From positions 1 to 32,198 of IMG/VR virus record IMGVR_UViG_3300025120_000283: a stretch of DNA of 32,198 nucleotides. One strand, written 5' to 3'. The notes under the pieces were generated by a model. It was not told where the DNA came from and did no database searches. It was given only the letters and a program-made list of their open reading frames with translations. Positions 9,268 to 17,277 of this stretch are shown piece by piece; within the stretch, counting starts at the first letter, position 1, and each line of letters opens with the position of its first letter. The DNA comes from a virus. The translations under genes and the position numbers were made by a program.

Positions 9268-9693
9268 ATGAGTGACAAAAAAAAACCTTTTAGAGAAACA
9301 GGGGTTGGACGATTTTTAATTGAAAAAGCCCCTAGTATTCTAGGTATAGTCGGCGATGCAATATTGCCAGGGAATGTAATATCAGAACTAATTAGTGGTA
9401 ATTCGCAGCTATCTGAAGCTGACAAACAAATTGCCCTAGAAAAGTTAAAAATAGAACGAGCTGAAATAGATGGCACAACCAAAAGATGGGTCGCAGATGC
9501 TAGAAGCGGAAATTGGCTTGCATCCAATGTTCGCCCATTAGTTCTTATATTTTTAACAATATCATATGTTATAGGATGGTACGCCGGCTATTCACTGGAA
9601 TCAGTGACTTCATTATTAACTATAGTCATAGGAGGCTATTTTGGTTCTCGCGGCGTCGAGAAGGTATTTGGAAATAATAAACATAAAGAATAA
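9268..9693 (+). CDS. Holin of the 3-TM (gene-transfer-agent type) family, 141 aa
   Basis: The protein would sit in the inner membrane and time lysis. Residues 22-45 are weakly hydrophobic, 46-75 are a charged helix, and 73-90 contain the motif RWVADARSGNWLASNVRP, which I associate with the Holin_3TMs family (PF11351). Two clear membrane segments follow at about 90-108 and 112-128, then a basic tail (NNKHKE). The length is typical. It begins a lysis cassette with a 50-residue membrane protein and an M15 peptidase immediately downstream. The leader before the ATG is A/T-only (TTTAAATTAAATAAA) with no Shine-Dalgarno. Confidence 0.8.
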   Translation: MSDKKKPFRETGVGRFLIEKAPSILGIVGDAILPGNVISELISGNSQLSEADKQIALEKLKIERAEIDGTTKRWVADARSGNWLASNVRPLVLIFLTISYVIGWYAGYSLESVTSLLTIVIGGYFGSRGVEKVFGNNKHKE

Positions 9694-9846
9694 ATGATTG
9701 AACAAGATTTTAAAATCTTTGGAATAAACGTAGGCGCAGTTGTTTTTTCTGTAATACCAGAAGTAAATACAATTTTACAAACAATAGTTTTAGTATTGTC
9801 TATAGCATATACAATTTTGATGATAATAAAAAAATCAAAAGAATAA
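9694..9846 (+). CDS. Small single-TM lysis-cassette protein, 50 aa
   Basis: The ATG directly follows the holin TAA, and the frame ends at TAA 9844-9846. The translation begins MIEQDFKIFGINVGAVVFSV and ends IAYTILMIIKKSKE. Residues about 12-45 are strongly hydrophobic, possibly two short segments split at PEVN, with a basic C-terminal tail. It fills the gap exactly between the holin and the peptidase gene (3 nt to the next ATG), which supports it being real. It may be a second holin/antiholin or a small spanin-like membrane protein; no family was recognised. Confidence 0.65.
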   Translation: MIEQDFKIFGINVGAVVFSVIPEVNTILQTIVLVLSIAYTILMIIKKSKE

Positions 9847-9849
9847 ATT

Positions 9850-10194
9850 ATGAAATATTTTAATGAATCTGAATTTAAAGAATTTGACAAAATGGACAAA
9901 GCGTTGCTTATAATGCTAGATAGTCTTAGAGAAGCATATGGATACCCAATTAAGCTTACGTCAACATACAGATCACCTGAGCATCCAATAGAGGCAAAGA
10001 AAACAAAACCTGGGGAACACGCCTATGGAGCAGCTGTTGATATTGCATGCGTAGGGGGTGAGGCTACTTATAGACTAGTTAAAGCAGCTATAGAAGTTGG
10101 GTTTACAAGAATAGGTATAAGTAGAAAAAACAATTTTGTTCACGTTGGAGTTGGCTATGACGGAGCACCTCCTGTAACAATATGGACATACTAA
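9850..10194 (+). CDS. M15-type D,D-peptidase endolysin, 114 aa
   Basis: This is a probable zinc peptidase that cuts peptidoglycan peptide cross-links at lysis. The Peptidase_M15 pattern is complete: STYRSPEH at residues 38-45, then H57-x(6)-D64 in GEHAYGAAVD, and H98 in NNFVHVG. His57, Asp64 and His98 are the expected zinc ligands. It has no signal peptide, so it needs a holin for export, and one lies two genes upstream. The length is that of a single catalytic domain without a cell-wall-binding domain. It is the only murein hydrolase seen in the window and so is the likely endolysin. Confidence 0.85.
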   Translation: MKYFNESEFKEFDKMDKALLIMLDSLREAYGYPIKLTSTYRSPEHPIEAKKTKPGEHAYGAAVDIACVGGEATYRLVKAAIEVGFTRIGISRKNNFVHVGVGYDGAPPVTIWTY

Positions 10195-10204
10195 ATTAAA
10201 TTAA

Positions 10205-10426
10205 ATGGCAAAGTTAATAAGAAAAATAAGCATTGGGGCTGATTATAAAAACGAAGCAATGCATTACTCCGTAGGTCAAGAAGTTTACGGAGGTCATCAA
10301 ATATCTGATATTTTAGAAGATAATGGAACATATAAAATATTTATAACTAAAAACAAAGAAATACTTCCTTGGAAATTTTTTAATTCTAATATGGCGGTAT
10401 CAATTGAATACAATCTCGATTATTAA
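10205..10426 (+). CDS. Conserved hypothetical protein, 73 aa
   Basis: The sequence begins MAKLIRKISIGADYKNEAMHY and continues VGQEVYGGHQISDILEDNG, with KIFITKNKEI and WKFFN near the end. It looks like a small beta-rich cytoplasmic domain; no membrane segment or catalytic motif is visible. I have an impression of similar small proteins in marine phage genomes but cannot assign a family. It is followed with no gap by the GroES-like gene and shares its A/T-only leader type with the holin gene. Confidence 0.6.
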   Translation: MAKLIRKISIGADYKNEAMHYSVGQEVYGGHQISDILEDNGTYKIFITKNKEILPWKFFNSNMAVSIEYNLDY

Positions 10427-11014
10427 ATGCAATCATTATTTGACTATATTATATCTACTAATAATCGTTATAACAATACGATTAACATTGATAGTAAAAA
10501 ATTAATTGTTAATACAGAAATAACAGAACGCGATTTTCAATTTGTTAATAGAATCGGAACAGTTTTATCTACACCTAAATCTAATGATTCCATAATTAAA
10601 GAAGGTGATGAGGTAATTGTGCATCATAACATATTTAGAAGATGGTACGATATTAGGCAAAAAGAAAAAAATTCATCTAGTTTTTTAGAAGAAAACAAAT
10701 ATATAGTTTCTCAAGACCAAATATTTGCATATAAAAGAAATAACAAGTGGAACAGTTTGCCTGAATATTGTTTTGTAAAACCAGTTTATATTGAAGACGA
10801 ATGGGCTCTTTATACAGATCAAAATTTATATGGAGAGCTAGTATACTCTAATAGCACTTTAGACAGTTTAGGGATGTCCAAAGGAGACGTAGTGGGGTTT
10901 ACACCTAATTCAGAATATGAATTTAATATTGATGGCCAAAAATTGTATCGTATTTTATCAAATCATATAACAATTAATTATGGATCAAAGGAAAAGAATA
11001 ATTTTAGCAGCTGA
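10427..11014 (+). CDS. Tandem GroES-like (co-chaperonin fold) protein, 195 aa
   Basis: Two halves each read like a GroES barrel. In the first (about 20-105), IGTVLSTPKSNDSIIKEGDE is followed by VIVHHNIFRRW and then YIVSQDQIFA, matching the GroES order of G-x-V near the start, K-x-GD-x-V, the mobile-loop region and a closing I-x-A. The second (about 115-190) has VKPVYIEDEW, LYGELVYSN, SKGDVVGFTPNSEYEFNIDG and RILSNHITI. A phage co-chaperonin would help a GroEL-type host chaperonin fold the capsid protein, as T4 gp31 does; that role here is inference. It lies 10 nt downstream of the 73-residue gene's start region block and just upstream of the terminase genes. The 3' end overlaps the next gene by 35 nt. 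Confidence 0.55.
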   Translation: MQSLFDYIISTNNRYNNTINIDSKKLIVNTEITERDFQFVNRIGTVLSTPKSNDSIIKEGDEVIVHHNIFRRWYDIRQKEKNSSSFLEENKYIVSQDQIFAYKRNNKWNSLPEYCFVKPVYIEDEWALYTDQNLYGELVYSNSTLDSLGMSKGDVVGFTPNSEYEFNIDGQKLYRILSNHITINYGSKEKNNFSS

Positions 11015-11231
11015 AAAAGCTTTAGTAGAGCTTGAAAAAGTAATTAGACAAAGTATAGATTTAGATGCTTTAGATCCTGAAAAAGCTAAAACAGCAGCTC
11101 AAGCTAAATGGGTTGCAATTGAAGATTCTTTAAAAATTATTGAAAAAATAGAAGAACTTTCTGAAAAAAAATCTATTAGTAAAAAAAACAAAACATTTTT
11201 AGGTGTTGAAAATCGTATAAACAATGTATAA
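10980..11231 (+). CDS. Small helical protein, candidate small terminase subunit, 83 aa
   Basis: The protein is helical and charged: residues 1-25 (MDQRKRIILAAEKALVELEK) and 33-65 (ALDPEKAKTAAQAKWVAIED, then IIEKIEEL) are amphipathic, followed by a Lys/Ser-rich tail. It ends 8 nt inside the terminase large subunit gene, the classical position of a small terminase, and begins 35 nt inside the previous gene. It is short for a small terminase and no DNA-binding HTH is obvious. The call rests on position and helical character only. It could be another packaging accessory protein. Confidence 0.4.
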   Translation: MDQRKRIILAAEKALVELEKVIRQSIDLDALDPEKAKTAAQAKWVAIEDSLKIIEKIEELSEKKSISKKNKTFLGVENRINNV

Positions 11232-13470
11232 GCAAAGTCTATATAAAGTTTACAACGATCATTTAAGTGATAAAAATGTAAGGCATAAAAACAAAAATAA
11301 AAAGTTTGTTTATGGATACAATGAAGACTTAGATTGTGTTATTATAAGTAAAAATGGTACTTTAGGCGAAATATTTGAAATACAAGGTCTCAAGGTAGGA
11401 TTACCTCAAATTCCACAAGTTATTAATGGACAAGACCTTAAAAGAGAAGATCAATATTTTACAAAAAGATTAAAGCCAAATTCTTTAAATAAAATAAAAA
11501 GCATTTATGATTTTACTCAATATTCAGAAAAAAACAAAGAAGAGTACTACGAATATATTGACACCGAGTTTAATAATCGTAATGATGGCTATTGGTTCAT
11601 GTGCAACAATACCCCATGTTATATTACAGGGTCCCACTACATCTACCTTAATTGGACTAAAATCGACGTGGGATCACCAGATTTTAGACAGGCAAATAGA
11701 ATATTTTACTACTTTTGGGAAGCGTGCAAGGCCGATATTAGGTCTTACGGAATGTGCTATCTTAAAAACAGAAGGTCAGGGTTTAGCTTCATGGCATCAT
11801 CAGAATGCGTTAATCAGGCTACAACATCGCAAGACTCTAGGTTTGGGATATTATCAAAGACGGGTGCTGATGCAAAAAAAATGTTTACAGACAAGGTGGT
11901 ACCTATATCACTCAACTACCCCTTCTTTTTTAAACCAATACAAGATGGTATGGAGCGCCCGAAGACAGAGTTATCCTATAAAATACCGTCGAGGAGGCTT
12001 ACTCGAAACTCCCTTAAGGAGACAGAAACAGAGGTTACGGGAATGGCAAAAGGATTGGACACCACGATTGACTGGAAGAACACGGGCGACAACTCGTACG
12101 ATGGAGAGAAGCTACAACTTCTTGTCCACGACGAATCGGGTAAATGGGAGAGGCCGGACAACATCCTCAACAACTGGAGGGTCACAAAAACGTGCCTTAG
12201 GCTCGGTGCGAAGATAGTTGGTAAATGTATGATGGGATCAACATCTAATGCTCTTGCAAAAGGTGGTGATAACTTTAAAAAATTATTTTACAATTCAGAT
12301 GTCAAAAATAGAAATCGCAATGGACAAACTACAAGTGGATTATACGCTTTGTTCATTCCTATGGAATGGGGCTTCGAGGGATTTATCGATAAGTATGGGT
12401 ATCCTGTATTCGATACACCATCAAAACCGATTGAAGGAATTGATGGAGAACTCATATCCTCGGGGGTTATTGAGCACTGGGATAACGAGGTAGAAGGTTT
12501 AAAGACTGATAGTGATGCTTTAAATGAATATTATAGGCAATTTCCAAGATCAGAAAAGCATGCTTTTAGAGATGAAACTTTAAATTCATTATTTAATTTA
12601 ACTAAAATATACGAGCAAATTGATTTTAACGAAGAAATAACTAAAAAAGGTTATGTAGTTCGCGGATCATTTAATTGGAAAAACGGAATAAAAGACACTA
12701 AAGTAGTATGGACACCAAATAAAAACGGAAGGTTTAAAGTTTCATGGCTACCTCCTGATGGTTTGCAAAATAATATTATTAAAAAACACGGATTAAAAGG
12801 GCCTGCAAATGATGGATTAGGTGCTTTTGGATGTGATTCCTACGATATATCAGGAACAGTGGGCGGGGGAGGTTCTAACGGGGCTCTTCATGGGTTAACC
12901 ACATTCAGCATGACCCCAGGCGTGCCAACTACTAAATTTTTTTTAGAATACGTGGCAAGGCCTCAGACAGCTGAAATATTTTTTGAAGAAGTGTTAATGG
13001 CTTGCATTTTTTATGGAATGCCTATATTAGCGGAAAACAATAAACCAAGATTATTATATCATTTTAAAAGAAGAGGATACAGACCGTTTTCAATGAACCG
13101 TCCTGATAAGCTATATGCTAATTTATCTAAAACAGAAAAAGAATTAGGCGGTATACCAAACACTTCAGAAGACATTAAACAAGCTCATGCTGCTGCTATT
13201 GAATCTTACATAGAAGAGTATGTGGGAAATAAAGGAGACAATTACGGAAATATGTATTTTCAAAGAACTTTAGAAGATTGGGCTAAATTTGATATATCAC
13301 ATAGAACAGCATATGATGCGTCAATTAGCAGTGGTTTAGCTATAATGGCTTGCAGAAAACATATGTATAGACCCAACAGTATAAAAACAACTAAAAAAAT
13401 TGATTTTGGTTTTTCAAAATATCAAAACGAAGGATCAAGAAGTGAGATAATAAACAAAATATGGCAATAA
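11224..13470 (+). CDS. terL: Terminase large subunit (packaging ATPase/nuclease), 748 aa
   Basis: This is the motor that translocates and cuts DNA at the portal. A Walker-A-like segment is KNRRSGFS at residues 181-188, an atypical form similar to that of crAss-like terminases as I recall them. Walker B is LLVHDE at 299-304, with E304 as the candidate catalytic glutamate. The C-terminal RNase-H-type nuclease starts at GCDSYDIS (D538/D541) and includes YDASIS with D698 as a late metal ligand. KAKGLDTTIDWKNT-like and GKCMMGST segments match the ATPase coupling region. It overlaps the preceding gene by 8 nt and the portal gene by 10 nt. Composition is strongly mosaic: a GC-rich block covers much of the ATPase domain (separate entry). 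Confidence 0.9.
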   Translation: MYKQSLYKVYNDHLSDKNVRHKNKNKKFVYGYNEDLDCVIISKNGTLGEIFEIQGLKVGLPQIPQVINGQDLKREDQYFTKRLKPNSLNKIKSIYDFTQYSEKNKEEYYEYIDTEFNNRNDGYWFMCNNTPCYITGSHYIYLNWTKIDVGSPDFRQANRIFYYFWEACKADIRSYGMCYLKNRRSGFSFMASSECVNQATTSQDSRFGILSKTGADAKKMFTDKVVPISLNYPFFFKPIQDGMERPKTELSYKIPSRRLTRNSLKETETEVTGMAKGLDTTIDWKNTGDNSYDGEKLQLLVHDESGKWERPDNILNNWRVTKTCLRLGAKIVGKCMMGSTSNALAKGGDNFKKLFYNSDVKNRNRNGQTTSGLYALFIPMEWGFEGFIDKYGYPVFDTPSKPIEGIDGELISSGVIEHWDNEVEGLKTDSDALNEYYRQFPRSEKHAFRDETLNSLFNLTKIYEQIDFNEEITKKGYVVRGSFNWKNGIKDTKVVWTPNKNGRFKVSWLPPDGLQNNIIKKHGLKGPANDGLGAFGCDSYDISGTVGGGGSNGALHGLTTFSMTPGVPTTKFFLEYVARPQTAEIFFEEVLMACIFYGMPILAENNKPRLLYHFKRRGYRPFSMNRPDKLYANLSKTEKELGGIPNTSEDIKQAHAAAIESYIEEYVGNKGDNYGNMYFQRTLEDWAKFDISHRTAYDASISSGLAIMACRKHMYRPNSIKTTKKIDFGFSKYQNEGSRSEIINKIWQ
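11590..12240 (+). other. GC-rich compositional island within terL
   Basis: By hand count 12001-12180 contains 91 G+C of 180 (51%), while 12541-12720 in the same gene contains 49 of 180 (27%) and 10441-10500 about 20%. The shift affects third codon positions (for example ACG GGC GAC AAC TCG TAC in one run), and the reading frame is unbroken. Smaller GC-richer patches occur near 12341-12490 and 12840-12960. The edges given are approximate. It could be a recombined tract from a GC-richer relative or a constrained region. Confidence 0.65.
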
Positions 13471-15929
13471 CAACAGGACAACTTCCAACCCAATTCCCGA
13501 GCCAAGCGGTCTCAGATGAAGTTAAGCAATCCTTTGAGTATGGATTATCCGTAGGTAGAGCTATTGAACAAGAATGGTTTAATAAAGACAACGGTGGATT
13601 AGGCATGTATTATCAAACTAGCGAGGAGTTTCATAGGCTTCGACTTTATGCTAGAGGAGAACAATCCATAAAAAAATATAAAGATGAATTTGCCACTAAT
13701 GGTGATTTATCTTATTTAAATTTAGATTGGAAACCAGTTCCTATAATTCCAAAATTTGTAGATATAGTAGTTAATGGAATGCAAGATAGGTTATACGATA
13801 TAACTGCTTTTGCTCAGGATCCAATATCTACAGGCAAAAGAACTGACTTTGTTAATGCAATGACAAGAGATATCAATGCGCAAGCGTTGTTAAAGCAAAT
13901 TGAAACGCAATTAGGCGTAAACGCTAGAAATGTTCCAGAAGAAGAGCTTCCACAAAATACCGAAGAATTAGAGTTGTACATGCAGCTTGGATACAAGCAG
14001 GGTATTGAAATTGCTGAAGAGCAAGCCATAAACAATGTATTTTTAACTAACAAATATCCTCAACTTAAAAAAAGAGTTGATTATGATTTAACAGTATTAG
14101 GGATTGGCGCTGTAAAAAATACTTTTAATAACACTGATGGAATAAAATTAGATTATGTAGATCCCGCTAATTTAGTTTGGTCATATACAGATGATCCAAA
14201 TTTTACAGATTGTTATTATTTTGGAGAAGTTAAAAGAATTAATTTAAACGAATTAAAGAAAAATTTTCCTGAGCTTACCAATGAGCAAATTGAAACATTA
14301 AATGAAAAAGGTTCTAATTGGGTAGATTATAACAATCAATGGAGTAATTATAATAGAAATAATAATGAAATTGATAATAACAACACGGTAACAGTGTTGT
14401 ATTTTAACTGGAAAACATGGGAAAATGATGTTTATAAAATTAAAGAAACTATTACGGGAGCCGATAGGGCAATTCGCAAAGACGATACATTTAACCCTCC
14501 CCAAGATAAAAGAACTAGGTTTGAAAGAGTTGCTACGGCTAGGGAAGTTGTGTACGAAGGATGTTTTGTTTTAGGCACTGATATATTATTACAATGGGAA
14601 AAGGCTACAAATATGATTCGCCCTGCTTCTAACGTTAATAAAGTTGTAATGAATTATACTGTTAGCGCTCCTAGAATGTACAAAGGAAAAATAGATTCTT
14701 TAGTTTCAAAAATGACGCCTTATGCTGATTTAGTTCAATTAACACATTTAAAACTTCAACAGACTATACAACGCATGGTACCGTCAGGGGTTTTCTTAGA
14801 CGCTGATGGCTTAGCTGAAGTTGATTTAGGTAATGGTACAAATTATAATGCTCAAGAGGCACTTAATATGTATTTTCAAACTGGATCTATAATTGGTAGA
14901 TCTATAACTATTGAAGGAGATCCTAACCCAGGGAAAGTTCCTATTCAGGAATTACCCGGAACTCAGGGTAACCAAATACAAATATTAATTGGAGCTTACA
15001 ATCAGTATATACAAATGATGAGGGATGTTACTGGTTTAAATGAGGCTAGAGACGGTTCTGATCCAGACCCTAATGCTTTAGTTGGAGTTCAAAAGCTAGC
15101 AGCGGCAAACAGCAATGTAGCTACAAGGCATATATTAGACAGCAGTATGTATATTACTTTAGCATTAGCTGAAAATATTTGTTTAAGGTTTAAAGATGTA
15201 TTAGAGTTTCATCCAACTAAAGAAGCTTTTATAGGTGCAATTGGTCAATTTTCAGTAGCGTCGTTAGAAGAAATGAACGATTTACATTTACATGATTTTG
15301 GCATATTTTTAGAATTAATGCCAGATGATGAGGAAAAAGCCATACTAGAATCTAATATACAAATGGCTTTATCAAGAAACAGTATAAACTTAGAAGATGC
15401 AATTGATATTAGAGAGGTTAAAAATTTAAAATTAGCTAATCAATTATTAAAAGTTCGAAGAGTTAGAAAACAAGAAATGGATCAGCAAATTGCTCAAGCA
15501 GCAAGCGTTGCTCAAGCAGAAGCTCAAGGAGCTGCTCAAATACAAATAGAACAAGCAAAAGCTCAAGCTGAGCAAATAAAAACAGAATCAAAAATACAAT
15601 ACAGACAGGCTGACGTTGGTTTTGAAATTAAAAAGCTAGAAGTTGAAGCTGCAACTAAACGAGAATTAATGCAGTATGAATTTGAGCTAAACGTTAAATT
15701 AAAAGAGTTAGAGCTAAATGCTCAAAAAGAATTAGCTGATGCTAATAATCAAAATATGATGAGTCGTGAATCTGTACGTGAGTCTGGAGCTAACAATAGA
15801 GAAGGCATGAAGATATCAGCCAAATCTTTAGTTGGCCCACCGTCTTCAGGTAAGCCAACTAAATCTTTTGAATCTAAAGGCAACGATGTTTTAGGAGGTA
15901 TAGATTTATCAAGATTTTCTCCTAAATAA
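13461..15929 (+). CDS. Portal protein, 822 aa
   Basis: The portal forms the 12-fold ring at the capsid vertex through which DNA passes. The call rests on position right after terL and length, plus a portal-like core: YARGEQSIKKYKDE at about 63-76, then LSYLNLDWKPVPIIPKFVDI. A DGSDPDPNALVGVQKLAAAN segment lies at about 531-550. From about 670 to 780 there is a long Gln/Ala/Glu-rich coiled coil (QAEAQGAAQIQIEQAKAQAE), a barrel-like C-terminal helix seen in podovirus-type portals. The sequence resembles my memory of crAss-like portals. The start codon is inside terL, overlapping by 10 nt, so coupled translation is likely. Confidence 0.85.
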   Translation: MAITTGQLPTQFPSQAVSDEVKQSFEYGLSVGRAIEQEWFNKDNGGLGMYYQTSEEFHRLRLYARGEQSIKKYKDEFATNGDLSYLNLDWKPVPIIPKFVDIVVNGMQDRLYDITAFAQDPISTGKRTDFVNAMTRDINAQALLKQIETQLGVNARNVPEEELPQNTEELELYMQLGYKQGIEIAEEQAINNVFLTNKYPQLKKRVDYDLTVLGIGAVKNTFNNTDGIKLDYVDPANLVWSYTDDPNFTDCYYFGEVKRINLNELKKNFPELTNEQIETLNEKGSNWVDYNNQWSNYNRNNNEIDNNNTVTVLYFNWKTWENDVYKIKETITGADRAIRKDDTFNPPQDKRTRFERVATAREVVYEGCFVLGTDILLQWEKATNMIRPASNVNKVVMNYTVSAPRMYKGKIDSLVSKMTPYADLVQLTHLKLQQTIQRMVPSGVFLDADGLAEVDLGNGTNYNAQEALNMYFQTGSIIGRSITIEGDPNPGKVPIQELPGTQGNQIQILIGAYNQYIQMMRDVTGLNEARDGSDPDPNALVGVQKLAAANSNVATRHILDSSMYITLALAENICLRFKDVLEFHPTKEAFIGAIGQFSVASLEEMNDLHLHDFGIFLELMPDDEEKAILESNIQMALSRNSINLEDAIDIREVKNLKLANQLLKVRRVRKQEMDQQIAQAASVAQAEAQGAAQIQIEQAKAQAEQIKTESKIQYRQADVGFEIKKLEVEAATKRELMQYEFELNVKLKELELNAQKELADANNQNMMSRESVRESGANNREGMKISAKSLVGPPSSGKPTKSFESKGNDVLGGIDLSRFSPK

Positions 15930-15960
15930 AAACAATTAAACTATTTTATTATATACAATT

Positions 15961-17259
15961 ATGGAACAAGAACAAGAACAAATTACAGTAAAAGCGGTTG
16001 AAGATAATACACCTGCTTTAACACCTCAACAAAAAGAATCCGCAGTTTTAGAAAAAGCAGTTGAAAACGGAGAAGTTGACAAGCAGTATTCGCCAAAAGA
16101 AGTTGACGGGGTAGTAAAAATAGATTTAGATAAACTAAAACCCAAAGAAGACAATGCCATTCAAGAATCAAAAACAGAGAGCAGCGTGTTACGCGATGAA
16201 CAGCCCGAAGTGGGATTGTCAGAAGTGGGATCGGAAGTACGGGAAACTCCCGAAAACGCTAAAGAAGTTAAAGAACCAAAAAAAGAAGAGGTAAACAAAA
16301 CAGAAGAACTTGATTCGCCTTTAGAATTAATAATTGATGAAGACAATAAAAGCACTAAGGGAGGAGTGGATTCAAGCGCTGAAAGTCCCAAGCCCCCATC
16401 GAAACCTGAAGAAGTATTACAGGAAAAACAAACACAAGAACTTCCTGAAAACGTAGATAAGTTAGTTAAGTTTATGGCTGAAACTGGTGGCACTTTAGAA
16501 GATTATGTTAATCTTAATAAAGACATTAGTAAGTATGACAATACTACTTTAATGCGAGAATACTATAAAAATACTAAACCGCATTTAAATCAAGATGATG
16601 TTGAGTTTTTACTTAATAAAAATTTTGGATATGATGCAGAGATGGATGATCCATCAGATGTTAAAGCTAAGCAATTAGCTTTTAAAGAAGAATTGTTTAA
16701 TGCTCAAAATCATTTTAACACAAGTAAGGAAAAATATTACGCTGATCTTAAGTTAAGCCAGCAAAAAAATATTGATCCTGAATACAAAAAAGCTTATGAG
16801 TATTATAATAATCAAATGCAAGTTAAAGAAGAAGGTGAAAAATTACAAAAGGATTTTTTAAATAAAACAAATAAAGTTTTTACAGACGATTTCAAAGGTT
16901 TTGATTTTAGCGTTGGAAAAAATAAATATCGTTTTAAAGTTGATAATCCATTAAAAGTAAAAGAATTTCAATCTGACATTAAAAATTTTGCAAATCAATT
17001 TATTGGTGAAGACGGAAGTGTTTCAGATGCTCAAGGGTATCACAAAGCATTATTTTCCGGAGTAAATGCCGATAAACTGGCTAATCACTTTTACGAGCAA
17101 GGCCGTGCCGACGCTATAAGGGAAAGTGCTAAAAATGCAAAAAATATTGATATGTCTCCTAGAACAGATAATTCTAGTGTTGTAAATTCTAATGGCCAAA
17201 AAATCAGAGTTGTTTCTGGTAATGATTCTTCTAAATTGCGAGTAAAATGGAATAAATAA
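15961..17259 (+). CDS. Capsid scaffolding protein, 432 aa
   Basis: The gene lies between portal and major capsid, the standard place for a scaffold. Residues 1-160 are acidic, Glu/Lys/Pro-rich and predicted disordered (VKEPKKEEVNKTEEL; ESPKPPSKPEE). A conserved-looking helical segment follows at about 178-222 (GGTLEDYVNLNKDISKYDNT, then NKNFGYDAEMDD), and from about 225 to 400 the protein is helical and charged. The C-terminus is basic (KLRVKWNK), as needed to bind the inner capsid surface. The protein would direct procapsid assembly and then leave. G+C rises locally within the disordered region at about 16180-16260 and 16360-16410. Confidence 0.75.
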   Translation: MEQEQEQITVKAVEDNTPALTPQQKESAVLEKAVENGEVDKQYSPKEVDGVVKIDLDKLKPKEDNAIQESKTESSVLRDEQPEVGLSEVGSEVRETPENAKEVKEPKKEEVNKTEELDSPLELIIDEDNKSTKGGVDSSAESPKPPSKPEEVLQEKQTQELPENVDKLVKFMAETGGTLEDYVNLNKDISKYDNTTLMREYYKNTKPHLNQDDVEFLLNKNFGYDAEMDDPSDVKAKQLAFKEELFNAQNHFNTSKEKYYADLKLSQQKNIDPEYKKAYEYYNNQMQVKEEGEKLQKDFLNKTNKVFTDDFKGFDFSVGKNKYRFKVDNPLKVKEFQSDIKNFANQFIGEDGSVSDAQGYHKALFSGVNADKLANHFYEQGRADAIRESAKNAKNIDMSPRTDNSSVVNSNGQKIRVVSGNDSSKLRVKWNK

Positions 17260-17277
17260 TTTTTAAAATCAAAACAA

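Noticed and set aside
9636-9899. Minus-strand ORF across the lysis genes
   Set aside because: It overlaps the end of the holin gene, the 50-residue membrane gene and the start of the peptidase gene, all of which have better support, and no other minus-strand gene exists in the window.
11507-12217. 236-codon ORF in a second + frame inside terL
   Set aside because: It lies wholly within the terminase gene, its translation is rich in Arg, Thr and Gln without domain character, and the GC-rich codons of this tract lower stop frequency in other frames. It is kept only as a point to test under the GC-island finding.
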